The notes beneath the pieces were generated by a model, which was not told the DNA's origin, searched no databases, and saw only the letters and a list, made by a program, of their open reading frames with translations. The position numbers and the translations under genes were made by a program. From NCBI GenBank assembly GCA_003152145.1, contig PLZL01000435.1, positions 2,308-8,057 on the forward strand: a stretch of 5,750 nucleotides of DNA, read 5' to 3'. The stretch's first letter is position 1, and the number at the start of each line of letters is the position of its first letter. Positions 1 through 5,415 of this stretch are shown here, in pieces. Source of the stretch: Limisphaerales bacterium (GTDB taxonomy: Bacteria; Verrucomicrobiota; Verrucomicrobiae; Limisphaerales; UBA11358).

Positions 1-885
1 GGCCTGCAAGTGCTGGCCATTGTGCGCCGGCGTTTTCCCGAACTGCGCACCGTGGTGTTGAGCGCGCTGGAAGACGAGGATTTCCGTTCGCGCGCCTACG
101 CTCTGGGCGTGGATATGTTCTGGCTCAAGACCGAGATGCAGGGCAATTTTCAGATGTATCTCGATTGCCTTGAATCGCTGCTGGGCCGCGATCAAGATGG
201 CGGCTTTCGCGGCATCCAGAGCAAGAACCTCATGGACATCATCCAGATGGAATGCCTCACGCGCAGTTCCACCGTGCTGCGCATCACGCGCGGTTCGCTC
301 GTCGCCAAACTCTGGATTCAGAGCGGCGAACTCACGGATGCCGAGGCGGAGGGCGCGCGCGGCGAGGCGGCGTTCCGCAGAATTCTCACCTGGAAATCCG
401 GCACATTTGAAAATCTGCCCCCCGAACCGAATCGCGAGCGCACCATTTTCAAGCCGGTCAACGCGCTGCTTCTGGAATCGGCGCAGGCGATTGATGAAAG
501 CGGCGTCAGTGCCGCGGGAACTTCTGACCAGACCGTTCAAATTCATCGCCGCACGGTCTGGAAACTTTCATTGCTCGCGCGCGCCGGCGCTGAATTTGTT
601 GTTGCCGTTCCGCCTGAAGGTCAGGGCGTGCATGAGGCGATGGGCACGCAGGCCCAGACCGCCGGGCAATATGCCAATTGGACCCGCCGGGCCACGGAAA
701 TCATCAAGCGCATCGGCGCCGTGGTGGACGCCGGGCCGTTGCTGCACCTCGACGGTAACAATTTGGAGCGCCAATTGCTTTTGATTCCGCGTGAAAATAA
801 AAATTTTCTCGTTGGCTGGTCGCCGGAAGCCAGCGAAGGGTTGCTTGAAAAAACCAAACAATTAGTCGCGTCATGGGACTCTTAA
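1..885 (+). CDS. Response-regulator-like protein with DUF4388 (PATAN) and roadblock-like regions, 5' truncated
   Basis: The reading frame is open from base 1, so the true start lies upstream; 294 residues are visible. The first ~55 look like the second half of a receiver domain: FPELRTVVLSA fits beta-4 with its conserved Ser, and GVDMFWLK fits beta-5 with its conserved Lys (followed by Thr, not the usual Pro). The phospho-acceptor Asp would lie outside the window. Residues ~68-145 resemble DUF4388/PATAN: a start of the type 'L.DIIQMECL', a central 'G.L.AKLWIQSGEL', then 'GEAAFRRILTWKSGTFE'. Residues ~180-290 have the helix/strand order of a roadblock/LC7 domain (EFVVAVPP, a long helix, LLHLDGNN, RQLLLIPRENKNFLVGWSP), which is less certain. 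Known biology: PATAN receivers are signalling adaptors, and roadblock proteins commonly act on Ras-like GTPases of the MglA type. It overlaps the next gene by 13 nt, suggesting one operon. No DNA-binding or enzymatic output domain is visible, so a protein-interaction role is inferred. Confidence 0.8.
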   Translation, partial: GLQVLAIVRRRFPELRTVVLSALEDEDFRSRAYALGVDMFWLKTEMQGNFQMYLDCLESLLGRDQDGGFRGIQSKNLMDIIQMECLTRSSTVLRITRGSLVAKLWIQSGELTDAEAEGARGEAAFRRILTWKSGTFENLPPEPNRERTIFKPVNALLLESAQAIDESGVSAAGTSDQTVQIHRRTVWKLSLLARAGAEFVVAVPPEGQGVHEAMGTQAQTAGQYANWTRRATEIIKRIGAVVDAGPLLHLDGNNLERQLLLIPRENKNFLVGWSPEASEGLLEKTKQLVASWDS

Positions 886-1178
886 AAAACATTTTCGGTT
901 CGCGGCCCGCAGTCACGCAACTGCCCAGCGGCAGCATCGCCGTGAATCGCGCGGGCAAGATCGTCAGTTCCACCGTCTCGTCTGCGTATCCGGCGGAACT
1001 GCTGCATGCCGTCGGCAAGGAAGTGCTGGCACTGCTGCGTGAGGCGCGCGCGGCGCAGATGCCGCTGGCCGAGGTCAGCATTCATTTCGCCAGCCTCCGC
1101 ATCACGGCGCGCGAACTGCGCGGCGGCGCGATCATTTTCCTTTTTCCGCAGACTGCGTTATCGCCTGTTTCAAACTGA
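873..1178 (+). CDS. Small roadblock/LC7-like protein
   Basis: This 101-aa protein starts with ATG inside the end of the preceding gene (13-nt overlap, different frame), so translational coupling is likely; no clear Shine-Dalgarno precedes it. After a short basic/hydrophobic N-terminus (MGLLKNIFGS) the pattern is strand-strand-helix-strand-strand: GSIAVNRAGKIVSST, then a helix with LLHAVGKEVLALLREA, then EVSIHFASLRITARELRGG and AIIFLFP. This agrees with the roadblock/LC7 fold, whose small alpha/beta dimers bind or regulate Ras-like GTPases. The fold call rests on pattern only; sequence identity to named roadblock proteins is not obvious. Neighbours are a receiver/DUF4388 protein that may carry its own roadblock region (upstream) and a helical protein 6 nt downstream, so the three may form one complex. 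No signal peptide or membrane segment is seen, so it should be cytoplasmic. Confidence 0.72.
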   Translation: MGLLKNIFGSRPAVTQLPSGSIAVNRAGKIVSSTVSSAYPAELLHAVGKEVLALLREARAAQMPLAEVSIHFASLRITARELRGGAIIFLFPQTALSPVSN

Positions 1179-1184
1179 ACGCCT

Positions 1185-1577
1185 ATGACTCTTAAAGAAA
1201 TCAACCGACTGGTCGTCCGGATCGAGACCCACATCGAATGCTGGAAACAGTTCAACCACTTCGTCAACGTCGCCCGCACCAAGAAATTCGGGGCGGCAGA
1301 TGAAAGCCATTTCCTCGAGATCAAAAGCATTATTGTGCAGGAAATCGAAATGATCTTCGCGCATATCGAGGCCGTTTCGCCTTCGCGCGATGAGATTCAC
1401 GGGCTGATCGGCAGTGCGCCCTCGCTCCGTTTTTTGAGCGAGATGAGCGAGGGCTCGCTGCGCGGCATTGAGTCGCAATGGCACAAGGTCTATATTTCCT
1501 GGCACGCGATTCTTGGCCAGCTCAAGGTCAAGCAGCAGGCTGAGGAGGCAAAGACGTTCTGGGGGTCGAGAAAATAA
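1185..1577 (+). CDS. Hypothetical helical protein of the roadblock cluster
   Basis: The protein has 130 aa and I do not recognise a family. It starts with ATG 6 nt after the previous stop and is clearly part of the same transcription unit. The sequence reads as mostly alpha-helical and soluble: an N-terminal helix (TLKEINRLVVRIETHIECWKQ), a long central helix carrying FLEIKSIIVQEIEMIFAHIEAV, and a C-terminal helix with GIESQWHKVYISWHAILGQLK. It has many charged and aromatic residues, especially Trp in the last third, and no signal peptide, membrane segment or catalytic signature. Codon use and GC content match the two preceding genes. Its position suggests a partner or effector of the receiver/roadblock proteins, but that is inference from context alone. 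The opposite strand is also open for a long stretch here (1170-2363), but that frame is low-complexity (runs of Gln, Arg, Asn, Gly) and looks like a shadow. Confidence 0.75.
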   Translation: MTLKEINRLVVRIETHIECWKQFNHFVNVARTKKFGAADESHFLEIKSIIVQEIEMIFAHIEAVSPSRDEIHGLIGSAPSLRFLSEMSEGSLRGIESQWHKVYISWHAILGQLKVKQQAEEAKTFWGSRK

Positions 1578-1637
1578 CAGGGCCGCTGCGCACTTCTTCC
1601 TTGCCAGCCGCGCGCATTTCGGCTTTAACCCCACGCC

Positions 1638-2429
1638 ATGCCTCATTGGATTATTGCCGCCATTCTCGGTTTGATCGAGGGAATCACCGAATTCATTCCC
1701 GTTTCCTCCACCGGCCACTTGCTCCTGGCGGAAAATCTCCTGCGCATCCACGAAAGCGATCTCTTCAACATTGTCATCCAGTGCGGCGCGGTCATCGCCG
1801 TGCTGCCGCTGTTTCCCCAACGCATTTACAAATTTGTCTTTGAACTGCACGACAAGGAGACGCAGGATTACCTGCTGAAAATTTTCACGGCGTTTTTCAT
1901 CACCGGCGCCGTTGGCTTCGTGCTGGATAAAAAAGGCTTCAAGCTGCCGGAGAATCCCGCGCCCATCGCCGCGGCCCTGCTCGTCGGTGGTATCGCGTTC
2001 CTCGTCATCGAATGGTGGCTGCGCGGGAAAAAATTGAGCAACGAAATCACCTGGCCCGTCGTTTTCGTCGTCGCCATCGGCCAGTTGATTGCGGCGGTTT
2101 TCCCCGGCTCGTCCCGCTCCGGCTCGACAATTTTGTTGGCGCTGCTGCTTGGCCTGAATCGCCCGGCGGCGACGGAATTCTCCTTTCTGGTCGGCATTCC
2201 CACGATGCTGGCGGCGGGCGGCCTGAAAATTTTCAAGGCGCTGCACCACCCCGACCCGCTCGCGCCGCGTGAAGATTGGGGAATGGTCCTGCTGGCGACC
2301 GCCATTGCCGCCGTTGTTTCCTTCATCGCCGTGAAATGGCTGCTGCGTTACATCCAGACGCACACGTTCAACCTGTTCGGCTGGTATCGCATCGCGCTGG
2401 CGATTGTGATTTTCCTGCTTCTTTTGTAG
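1638..2429 (+). CDS. uppP: Undecaprenyl-diphosphate phosphatase UppP (BacA family)
   Basis: This integral membrane enzyme removes the terminal phosphate from undecaprenyl diphosphate, regenerating the lipid carrier for peptidoglycan and other envelope polymers. At 263 aa it is close to the E. coli protein (273 aa). Both signature motifs are intact: EGITEFIPVSSTGHL at residues 14-28, giving Glu14, Glu18 and His27 as the equivalents of the catalytic acidic and His residues, and PGSSRSGSTI at 156-165, with Arg160 matching the essential arginine. Several hydrophobic segments follow (about 83-97, 109-127, 140-155, 163-172, 216-235, 247-263), as expected for this multi-pass family, and the protein ends in a Leu/Ile-rich helix. 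The ATG start places the first motif at the usual distance from the N-terminus; no strong ribosome-binding site precedes it. It lies 60 nt after the helical-protein gene on the same strand and could be co-transcribed. It faces the LysM gene across a repeat element that overlaps its stop codon. Members of this family can confer bacitracin tolerance when overproduced. Confidence 0.96.
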   Translation: MPHWIIAAILGLIEGITEFIPVSSTGHLLLAENLLRIHESDLFNIVIQCGAVIAVLPLFPQRIYKFVFELHDKETQDYLLKIFTAFFITGAVGFVLDKKGFKLPENPAPIAAALLVGGIAFLVIEWWLRGKKLSNEITWPVVFVVAIGQLIAAVFPGSSRSGSTILLALLLGLNRPAATEFSFLVGIPTMLAAGGLKIFKALHHPDPLAPREDWGMVLLATAIAAVVSFIAVKWLLRYIQTHTFNLFGWYRIALAIVIFLLLL

Positions 2430-2508
2430 GAGACGAGTTGACGAGTCTCAATTTTTTCTGACATTCGGTTCCGACTTCAACCCAGAGCCTCCTCACGTCG
2501 GCTCCTAC
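2426..2508. repeat. REP/BIME-like doublet of two inverted hairpin units
   Basis: The 24 bp at 2426-2449 and the reverse complement of 2485-2508 are imperfect copies (19 of 24 identical, both beginning GTAGGAG and ending CTC). Each copy is itself a hairpin: GAGAC (2430-2434) with GTCTC (2445-2449), and GAGCC (2485-2489) with GGCTC (2500-2504), each with a 10-nt loop. In the shared orientation an A-T pair in one hairpin is a C-G pair in the other, a compensatory change that keeps the stem. The 35-bp spacer is AT-rich at its left end. The element fills nearly the whole gap between the convergent uppP and LysM genes, and its first bases overlap the uppP stop codon. Intergenic REP-type repeats often sit in such gaps. 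Whether it is multi-copy in the genome cannot be seen here. Confidence 0.65.
2430..2457 (+). terminator. Possible intrinsic terminator after uppP
   Basis: A 5-bp stem (GAGAC/GTCTC) with a 10-nt loop begins directly after the uppP stop codon and is followed by AATTTTTT. The U-tract is good, but the stem is short and the loop large, so it would be a weak terminator. The same hairpin is the left unit of the inverted repeat element, so the termination role may be incidental. Confidence 0.35.
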
Positions 2509-2515
2509 GAAAAAA

Positions 2516-3109
2516 TCACTTCGCCGACGGGTCGGGAATGAAAATCTTTTTCCCGACAATCAAATTCTTTGGATTCAATCCCGGATTCGCCGCCTGAATC
2601 TGTTCCGCCGTCAATTTGATTTTCAACTCGGCGCTGTATGCCTTGGCGATTGCTGAAAGCGTGTCCTTTTCTTGAATCGTGTAATAGTAACCTTTTTGCG
2701 GGCCGGCCAGCGGCGTTGTGGAAGTGTCCGTTGAAGTTGTCGTTGAAACAGCCGGCTTATGGCTCACAGTTGTCGCGCCGCCCGCTTTGCCAAGTTTTTC
2801 CAGCGCGTCCAAAATCTTCTGGTTGTCCTCCTGCCGTTTCCTGTCAATTTCCTGGACCTGCGCGGCGAGCTTCTTCAAGTCATCCGCGCTCGCGCTGTTG
2901 TTCGCGGCGGGCTGGTTCAGCTTGTCCTGCAAATCGCTGATGCTCTTTTCCAGCGTGGCGAGGCGTTTGCCCTGCGCGGCCTGCATATCAGCAAGGTTTT
3001 GAATTCTGCCGTTGATTTCGTCAATCAACTGCTGTGTCGCCGCGTCCTGCGCGCGAGCGATCGAAGCCGTGAAAGCAAAAAGGAAAAGCCAAAATAAAAT
3101 CTTTCTCAT
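2516..3109 (-). CDS. Secreted coiled-coil protein with C-terminal LysM domain
   Basis: The 197-aa protein begins with a typical signal peptide: basic MRK, a hydrophobic core (ILFWLFLFAF), and a probable signal peptidase I site after ASIARA at residue 20. Residues ~24-66 and 75-108 are heptad-rich, Gln/Lys/Asp-rich helices that probably form a coiled coil, perhaps oligomeric as in the N-terminus of CpoB/YbgF-type proteins. A Ser/Thr-rich linker (about 113-134) leads to one LysM domain at ~141-192, recognisable from YYYTIQEKDTLSAIAKAY, ANPGLNP and VGKKIFIPD. LysM modules bind the N-acetylglucosamine-containing backbone of peptidoglycan, so the protein is expected in the periplasm, tethered to the wall, as a structural or scaffolding protein. 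No hydrolase domain is present. The helix-helix connection within LysM is a few residues longer than usual. The ATG start is well supported by the signal peptide. It is convergent with uppP and lies 63 nt downstream of the unrecognised gene at 3173-3715. Confidence 0.88.
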   Translation of the reverse strand: MRKILFWLFLFAFTASIARAQDAATQQLIDEINGRIQNLADMQAAQGKRLATLEKSISDLQDKLNQPAANNSASADDLKKLAAQVQEIDRKRQEDNQKILDALEKLGKAGGATTVSHKPAVSTTTSTDTSTTPLAGPQKGYYYTIQEKDTLSAIAKAYSAELKIKLTAEQIQAANPGLNPKNLIVGKKIFIPDPSAK

Positions 3110-3115
3110 GCGCCG

Positions 3116-3143
3116 AAAATAAACCTCTGCGCGGCGGCGTCAA
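3116..3143 (-). promoter_or_regulatory. Possible promoter for the LysM gene
   Basis: On the minus strand a TTGACG box (3143-3138) and a TATTTT box (3121-3116) are separated by 16 nt, close to the sigma-70 pattern. The -10 box ends only 6 nt before the ATG of the LysM gene, so the transcript would be leaderless or nearly so. No Shine-Dalgarno sequence is present, which is consistent with that but does not prove it. Confidence 0.25.
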
Positions 3144-3172
3144 GTCGTGACGATGGAATAATTCCGGTTTGG

Positions 3173-3715
3173 CTATCGAACTTCAAAAATCAAATCACCT
3201 TTGCGTTCAATTTGTCTCATCATGCCAGCTTCGTCACCGCTCACTAACGGCACGTAGTTAGCCGGAACATTTGTGCAAATTACCCAAATTGCATAGTAAG
3301 GTTGGGAATATGTTCCCGTTCGATGAATGCCATATAATTTTAAGCGCAACTCATAAACGCCGTTGCCATCTGGATAAAACTGGATTCGCCACGGTTGCAA
3401 TGCTTCTAAAGCGGAAGGAAGGGCATTTGTGTTTCGGCGTTCGCGCTTCCACCACGAAAAATACTCCTCGTCAAAATAACTTTTGGGTTGGGCATTGGTG
3501 AAGAATTGCAAGCTTGCGGCTTGAATATTCTGCCAGCCGCCTGCTTCTTGAACGCGCTGCAATGCGCTTTTGTATATGTTTTTTCGTTCGCGAGCGTGAC
3601 CAATTCGTTCAAGAACGGGAGGCGCAACAAAAACAGCGACCAAAAGAATTGCGATTAGTATTTTGAAATCTGTCGAAAAGATTTGAGTCTTTCGCCGCGT
3701 TTCTTCTGCATTCAT
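3173..3715 (-). CDS. Hypothetical membrane-anchored protein, AT-rich
   Basis: The protein has 180 aa and no family that I recognise. A charged N-terminus (MNAEETRRKTQ) is followed by one hydrophobic segment at about residues 17-33 (FKILIAILLVAVFVAPP), probably an uncleaved membrane anchor. The remaining ~145 residues are hydrophilic with many aromatics: a helix carrying RERKNIYKSALQRVQEAGGW, then a mixed alpha/beta part with Trp, Tyr and paired Arg residues (YFSWWKRERR, WRIQFYPDGNGVYELRLKLYG). The part following the anchor may be a small extracytoplasmic domain. Base composition is visibly more AT-rich than in the flanking genes, which may mean transfer or weak selection. It lies between the MFS gene (83 nt upstream) and the LysM gene (63 nt downstream), all on the same strand; the gaps are large enough for separate promoters. 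No nearby gene reveals its function. Confidence 0.7.
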   Translation of the reverse strand: MNAEETRRKTQIFSTDFKILIAILLVAVFVAPPVLERIGHARERKNIYKSALQRVQEAGGWQNIQAASLQFFTNAQPKSYFDEEYFSWWKRERRNTNALPSALEALQPWRIQFYPDGNGVYELRLKLYGIHRTGTYSQPYYAIWVICTNVPANYVPLVSGDEAGMMRQIERKGDLIFEVR

Positions 3716-3765
3716 AAAACTTCAATTTAGTTTTGCACCGCAATCTGCAATTACAATTGAACTTT

Positions 3766-3778
3766 ACGCCGAAGGCGT
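3766..3778. other. Short perfect hairpin downstream of the MFS gene
   Basis: ACGCC and GGCGT (5 bp, 3-nt loop) form a compact GC-rich stem about 20 nt after the MFS stop codon. On the minus strand, the direction of MFS transcription, it is followed by AAAG, not a T-run, so it does not fit an intrinsic terminator; it might slow 3' exonuclease degradation or be chance. The rest of the 83-nt gap (3716-3798) shows nothing else convincing. Confidence 0.3.
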
Positions 3779-3798
3779 TTCGCATCAAGCGAGGAATT

Positions 3799-5112
3799 TC
3801 ACGCCAGCTTCCCATATTTCCGGATCTCCGGCCAGAGCCACGCCACGACCAGCACCACCAGAATTGTCCCGATGCCGCCGCTCACGACCGAAATCGCCGC
3901 GCCGGTCGCGTTGGAATGGTGCATCGCCGCGCCGAACAGATACGCCACGAAGCCGGACTCGAAGCCGCCCAGCTCATTCGACGTGCCGATGAACAGGCTG
4001 TTGACCGCCGAGACGCGCCCGCGTTTGTCGTCCGGCGTCAGCAGTTGCACCGAGGTGTGCCGCACCACCACGCTCACATTGTCCACCGCGCCGCACACAA
4101 ACAGCATCGCGAACGACACCCAGAACCATTGCGAAAGGCCGAACGCAATCGTTGCCAGCCCGAACACCGCCACGCACCAGAGCAGCGCGTGCCCGGCTTT
4201 TTGCATGGGCGCGCGGTGGGCGAGAAACAGCGCGCAGACGACCGAACCCAGCGGCAACGCGGCCTGCAACAGTCCCAGCCCGTCCGCGCCGGCATTCAGG
4301 ATGTCCTTCGCAAAAACCGGCAGCAGCGCCGTCGCGCCGCCGAGGAAAACGGCGAACATGTCCAGCGTGATCATGCCGAGGATGAGCCGTTGCGCGAAAA
4401 TGAACCGGAACCCCGTGGCGAAGCTCTTGAGCGACATCGGTTCGGGATTGGTCACGACGTGGTGCGCACGGACGGATTTCACGCAGAGGAAACAGGACAT
4501 CACCGCGAAAAAGTTCAACAGATAGATGAACGCCGCCGGGTGGTCGGAGTATCTTTTCAGCAACGCGATGAGCGCGCCGCCCAGCGCCGGGCCGGCTACG
4601 GAGGAAAGCTGGAACGCGCCGCTATTCCACGTCACTGCGCGCGGAAACAGTTTGCGCGCCACGAGGCTCGTCAGAAAGGCTGAGCTGGCGGGCCACAGAA
4701 AGGTCCGCGCCACCGCGGCAATGAACAGGCACGCGTAAATCCAAGCGACCGGAGCGTGCTGCCACGAAATGAGCGCGAGGCCGAGGCTGGCGCTGGAGCT
4801 GACCAGCAATGCGGTGAGGATGATGCGCTTGCGGTTGAGGTTGTCGGCGAGATGACCGGCGGGCAGCGTGCAACAGACCATCGCGATCATTTCCACGAGG
4901 CCAACGATGCCCAGCGCGAGCGGCGAGCCGGTGCGTTCGTAAAGCTCCCAGCCCACGGCGACAGTGAGCATCTGCTGGCCGAGAACAGACACGAGCCGCC
5001 CGGCGAGGTAAAGCCGGAAATCGCGGTTCCCAAAAAGGGCATACGGATGCTCGTCGGCGGGTTGTGGCGCCGGCTGGTCGGGCAGATTTTCAGGTGATTC
5101 CTGATCGTGCAT
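3799..5112 (-). CDS. MFS transporter, MFS_3/EntS-like family
   Basis: This is an inner-membrane major-facilitator protein of 437 aa with about 10-12 hydrophobic segments, the usual size for the family. A soluble Pro/Asp/Glu-rich N-terminal tail (residues 1-26) precedes NRDFRLYLAGRLVSVLG, the typical opening of MFS_3 proteins. The loop 2-3 motif A is present as GHLADNLNRKR (86-96), and SVAGPALGGAL (171-181) resembles the antiporter motif C. In the C-terminal half, VQLLTPDDKRGRVSAVNSLF (355-374) followed by ELGGFESG matches the conserved block of EntS-like exporters. These are proton-driven exporters of siderophores or drugs; the substrate here cannot be told, and no siderophore biosynthesis gene lies nearby. 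I prefer the ATG at 5112; an in-frame TTG at 5130 would add six residues (start codon plus CAVVF) and has an AGG directly abutting it, too close to serve. The frame is intact, with no sign of decay. Confidence 0.92.
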   Translation of the reverse strand: MHDQESPENLPDQPAPQPADEHPYALFGNRDFRLYLAGRLVSVLGQQMLTVAVGWELYERTGSPLALGIVGLVEMIAMVCCTLPAGHLADNLNRKRIILTALLVSSSASLGLALISWQHAPVAWIYACLFIAAVARTFLWPASSAFLTSLVARKLFPRAVTWNSGAFQLSSVAGPALGGALIALLKRYSDHPAAFIYLLNFFAVMSCFLCVKSVRAHHVVTNPEPMSLKSFATGFRFIFAQRLILGMITLDMFAVFLGGATALLPVFAKDILNAGADGLGLLQAALPLGSVVCALFLAHRAPMQKAGHALLWCVAVFGLATIAFGLSQWFWVSFAMLFVCGAVDNVSVVVRHTSVQLLTPDDKRGRVSAVNSLFIGTSNELGGFESGFVAYLFGAAMHHSNATGAAISVVSGGIGTILVVLVVAWLWPEIRKYGKLA

Positions 5113-5174
5113 GAAAACAACGGCGCACAACCTAGCTGAAAATTTCTGTTGGTCGAGTTTTCAAGCGATTGAAT

Positions 5175-5258
5175 TTCATCGTGATCTTCATCTTGTTCTT
5201 AATCGTATTCGCCGCCGAAGTGGATTAAGATTACGATTGCGATTAGGATTAAGATGAA
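5175..5258. repeat. Two inverted arrays of GATTAA-like hexamers around a 12-nt centre
   Basis: On the plus strand 5223-5258 is six consecutive hexamers of consensus GATTAA (units vary mainly in the last three bases). On the minus strand 5210-5175 is again six consecutive hexamers, starting GAT or GAA, of the same type. The two 36-nt arrays are in exact head-to-head symmetry around 5211-5222. They occupy most of the gap between the divergent MFS and small membrane protein genes, and the last right-hand unit holds the start codon of the small gene. The array could be a multi-site operator, a slippage-prone microsatellite or part of a dispersed repeat; its function is unknown. Confidence 0.7.
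5197..5230. other. Stem-loop at the centre of the hexamer arrays
   Basis: TCTTAATC (5197-5204) pairs perfectly with GATTAAGA (5223-5230). A symmetric 3x3 internal loop follows, then TTCG (5208-5211) pairs with CGAA (5216-5219) around a 4-nt loop. No T-run follows on either strand, so it is not an intrinsic terminator. It lies 23 nt upstream of the small membrane protein start and about 85 nt upstream of the MFS start, so it could act as an operator or a leader-RNA structure for either gene. Confidence 0.55.
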
Positions 5259-5415
5259 TGAATCAAATGAAAATCCACGCCGCTACAAATGGCCGTGGTT
5301 TGTGCTGGTGGCGTTTTTATTGTTTGTCGCGCTGACGATTGTGTGGATGAGCTTCGCGGTGAAGCGGGAAAGGCAGGAGCGCGAGTTCAACGCGCCCCCG
5401 GCAGTTTCAAAATAA
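5254..5415 (+). CDS. Small single-pass membrane protein, 53 aa
   Basis: An intact short frame begins MNESNENPRRYKWPWF and ends PPAVSK. A charged, Asn-rich N-terminus is followed by a strongly hydrophobic helix at about residues 13-34 (rich in Trp, Phe, Val and Leu), then a basic/acidic amphipathic stretch (VKRERQEREFN) and a short Pro/Ala tail. This is the layout of a bitopic inner-membrane microprotein; I recognise no family. AGGA at 5245-5248 lies 5 nt before the ATG and may be its ribosome-binding site, inside the hexamer array. Codon choice within the membrane segment (GTG, CTG, GCG) resembles the neighbouring genes. Its TAA stop directly abuts the TAA stop of the opposite sulfatase-like gene. 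A role as a regulator or subunit of an envelope complex is possible but has no direct support. Confidence 0.65.
   Translation: MNESNENPRRYKWPWFVLVAFLLFVALTIVWMSFAVKRERQEREFNAPPAVSK

Noticed and set aside
877..1196. Identical 10-mer GACTCTTAAA at the starts of the second gene (877-886) and third gene (1187-1196)
   Set aside because: A repeated 10-mer is expected by chance many times in a window of this size, and the two copies are in different reading frames.
1170..2363. A 397-codon open frame on the minus strand antisense to the helical-protein gene and uppP
   Set aside because: It is Gln/Arg/Asn/Gly-rich low complexity without domains, and uppP on the other strand is certain. High-GC codon bias leaves this antisense frame open by chance.
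3155..3165. Palindrome GGAAT-A-ATTCC downstream of the 3173-3715 gene stop codon side
   Set aside because: It is short and AT-rich with no T-run; it does not make a credible terminator or a recognisable operator.
3733..4683. A 316-codon plus-strand frame antisense to the MFS gene
   Set aside because: Its composition (His/Arg/Gln/Glu runs) is typical of an antisense shadow, and the MFS protein has clear family motifs.
5113..5130. TTG at 5130 as the MFS start codon
   Set aside because: It adds only six residues, has no properly spaced ribosome-binding site, and an in-frame ATG follows at 5112.
5113..5174. Possible -35-like TTGAAA upstream of the MFS gene on the minus strand
   Set aside because: No acceptable -10 box lies at 16-18 nt; the MFS promoter cannot be placed from sequence.
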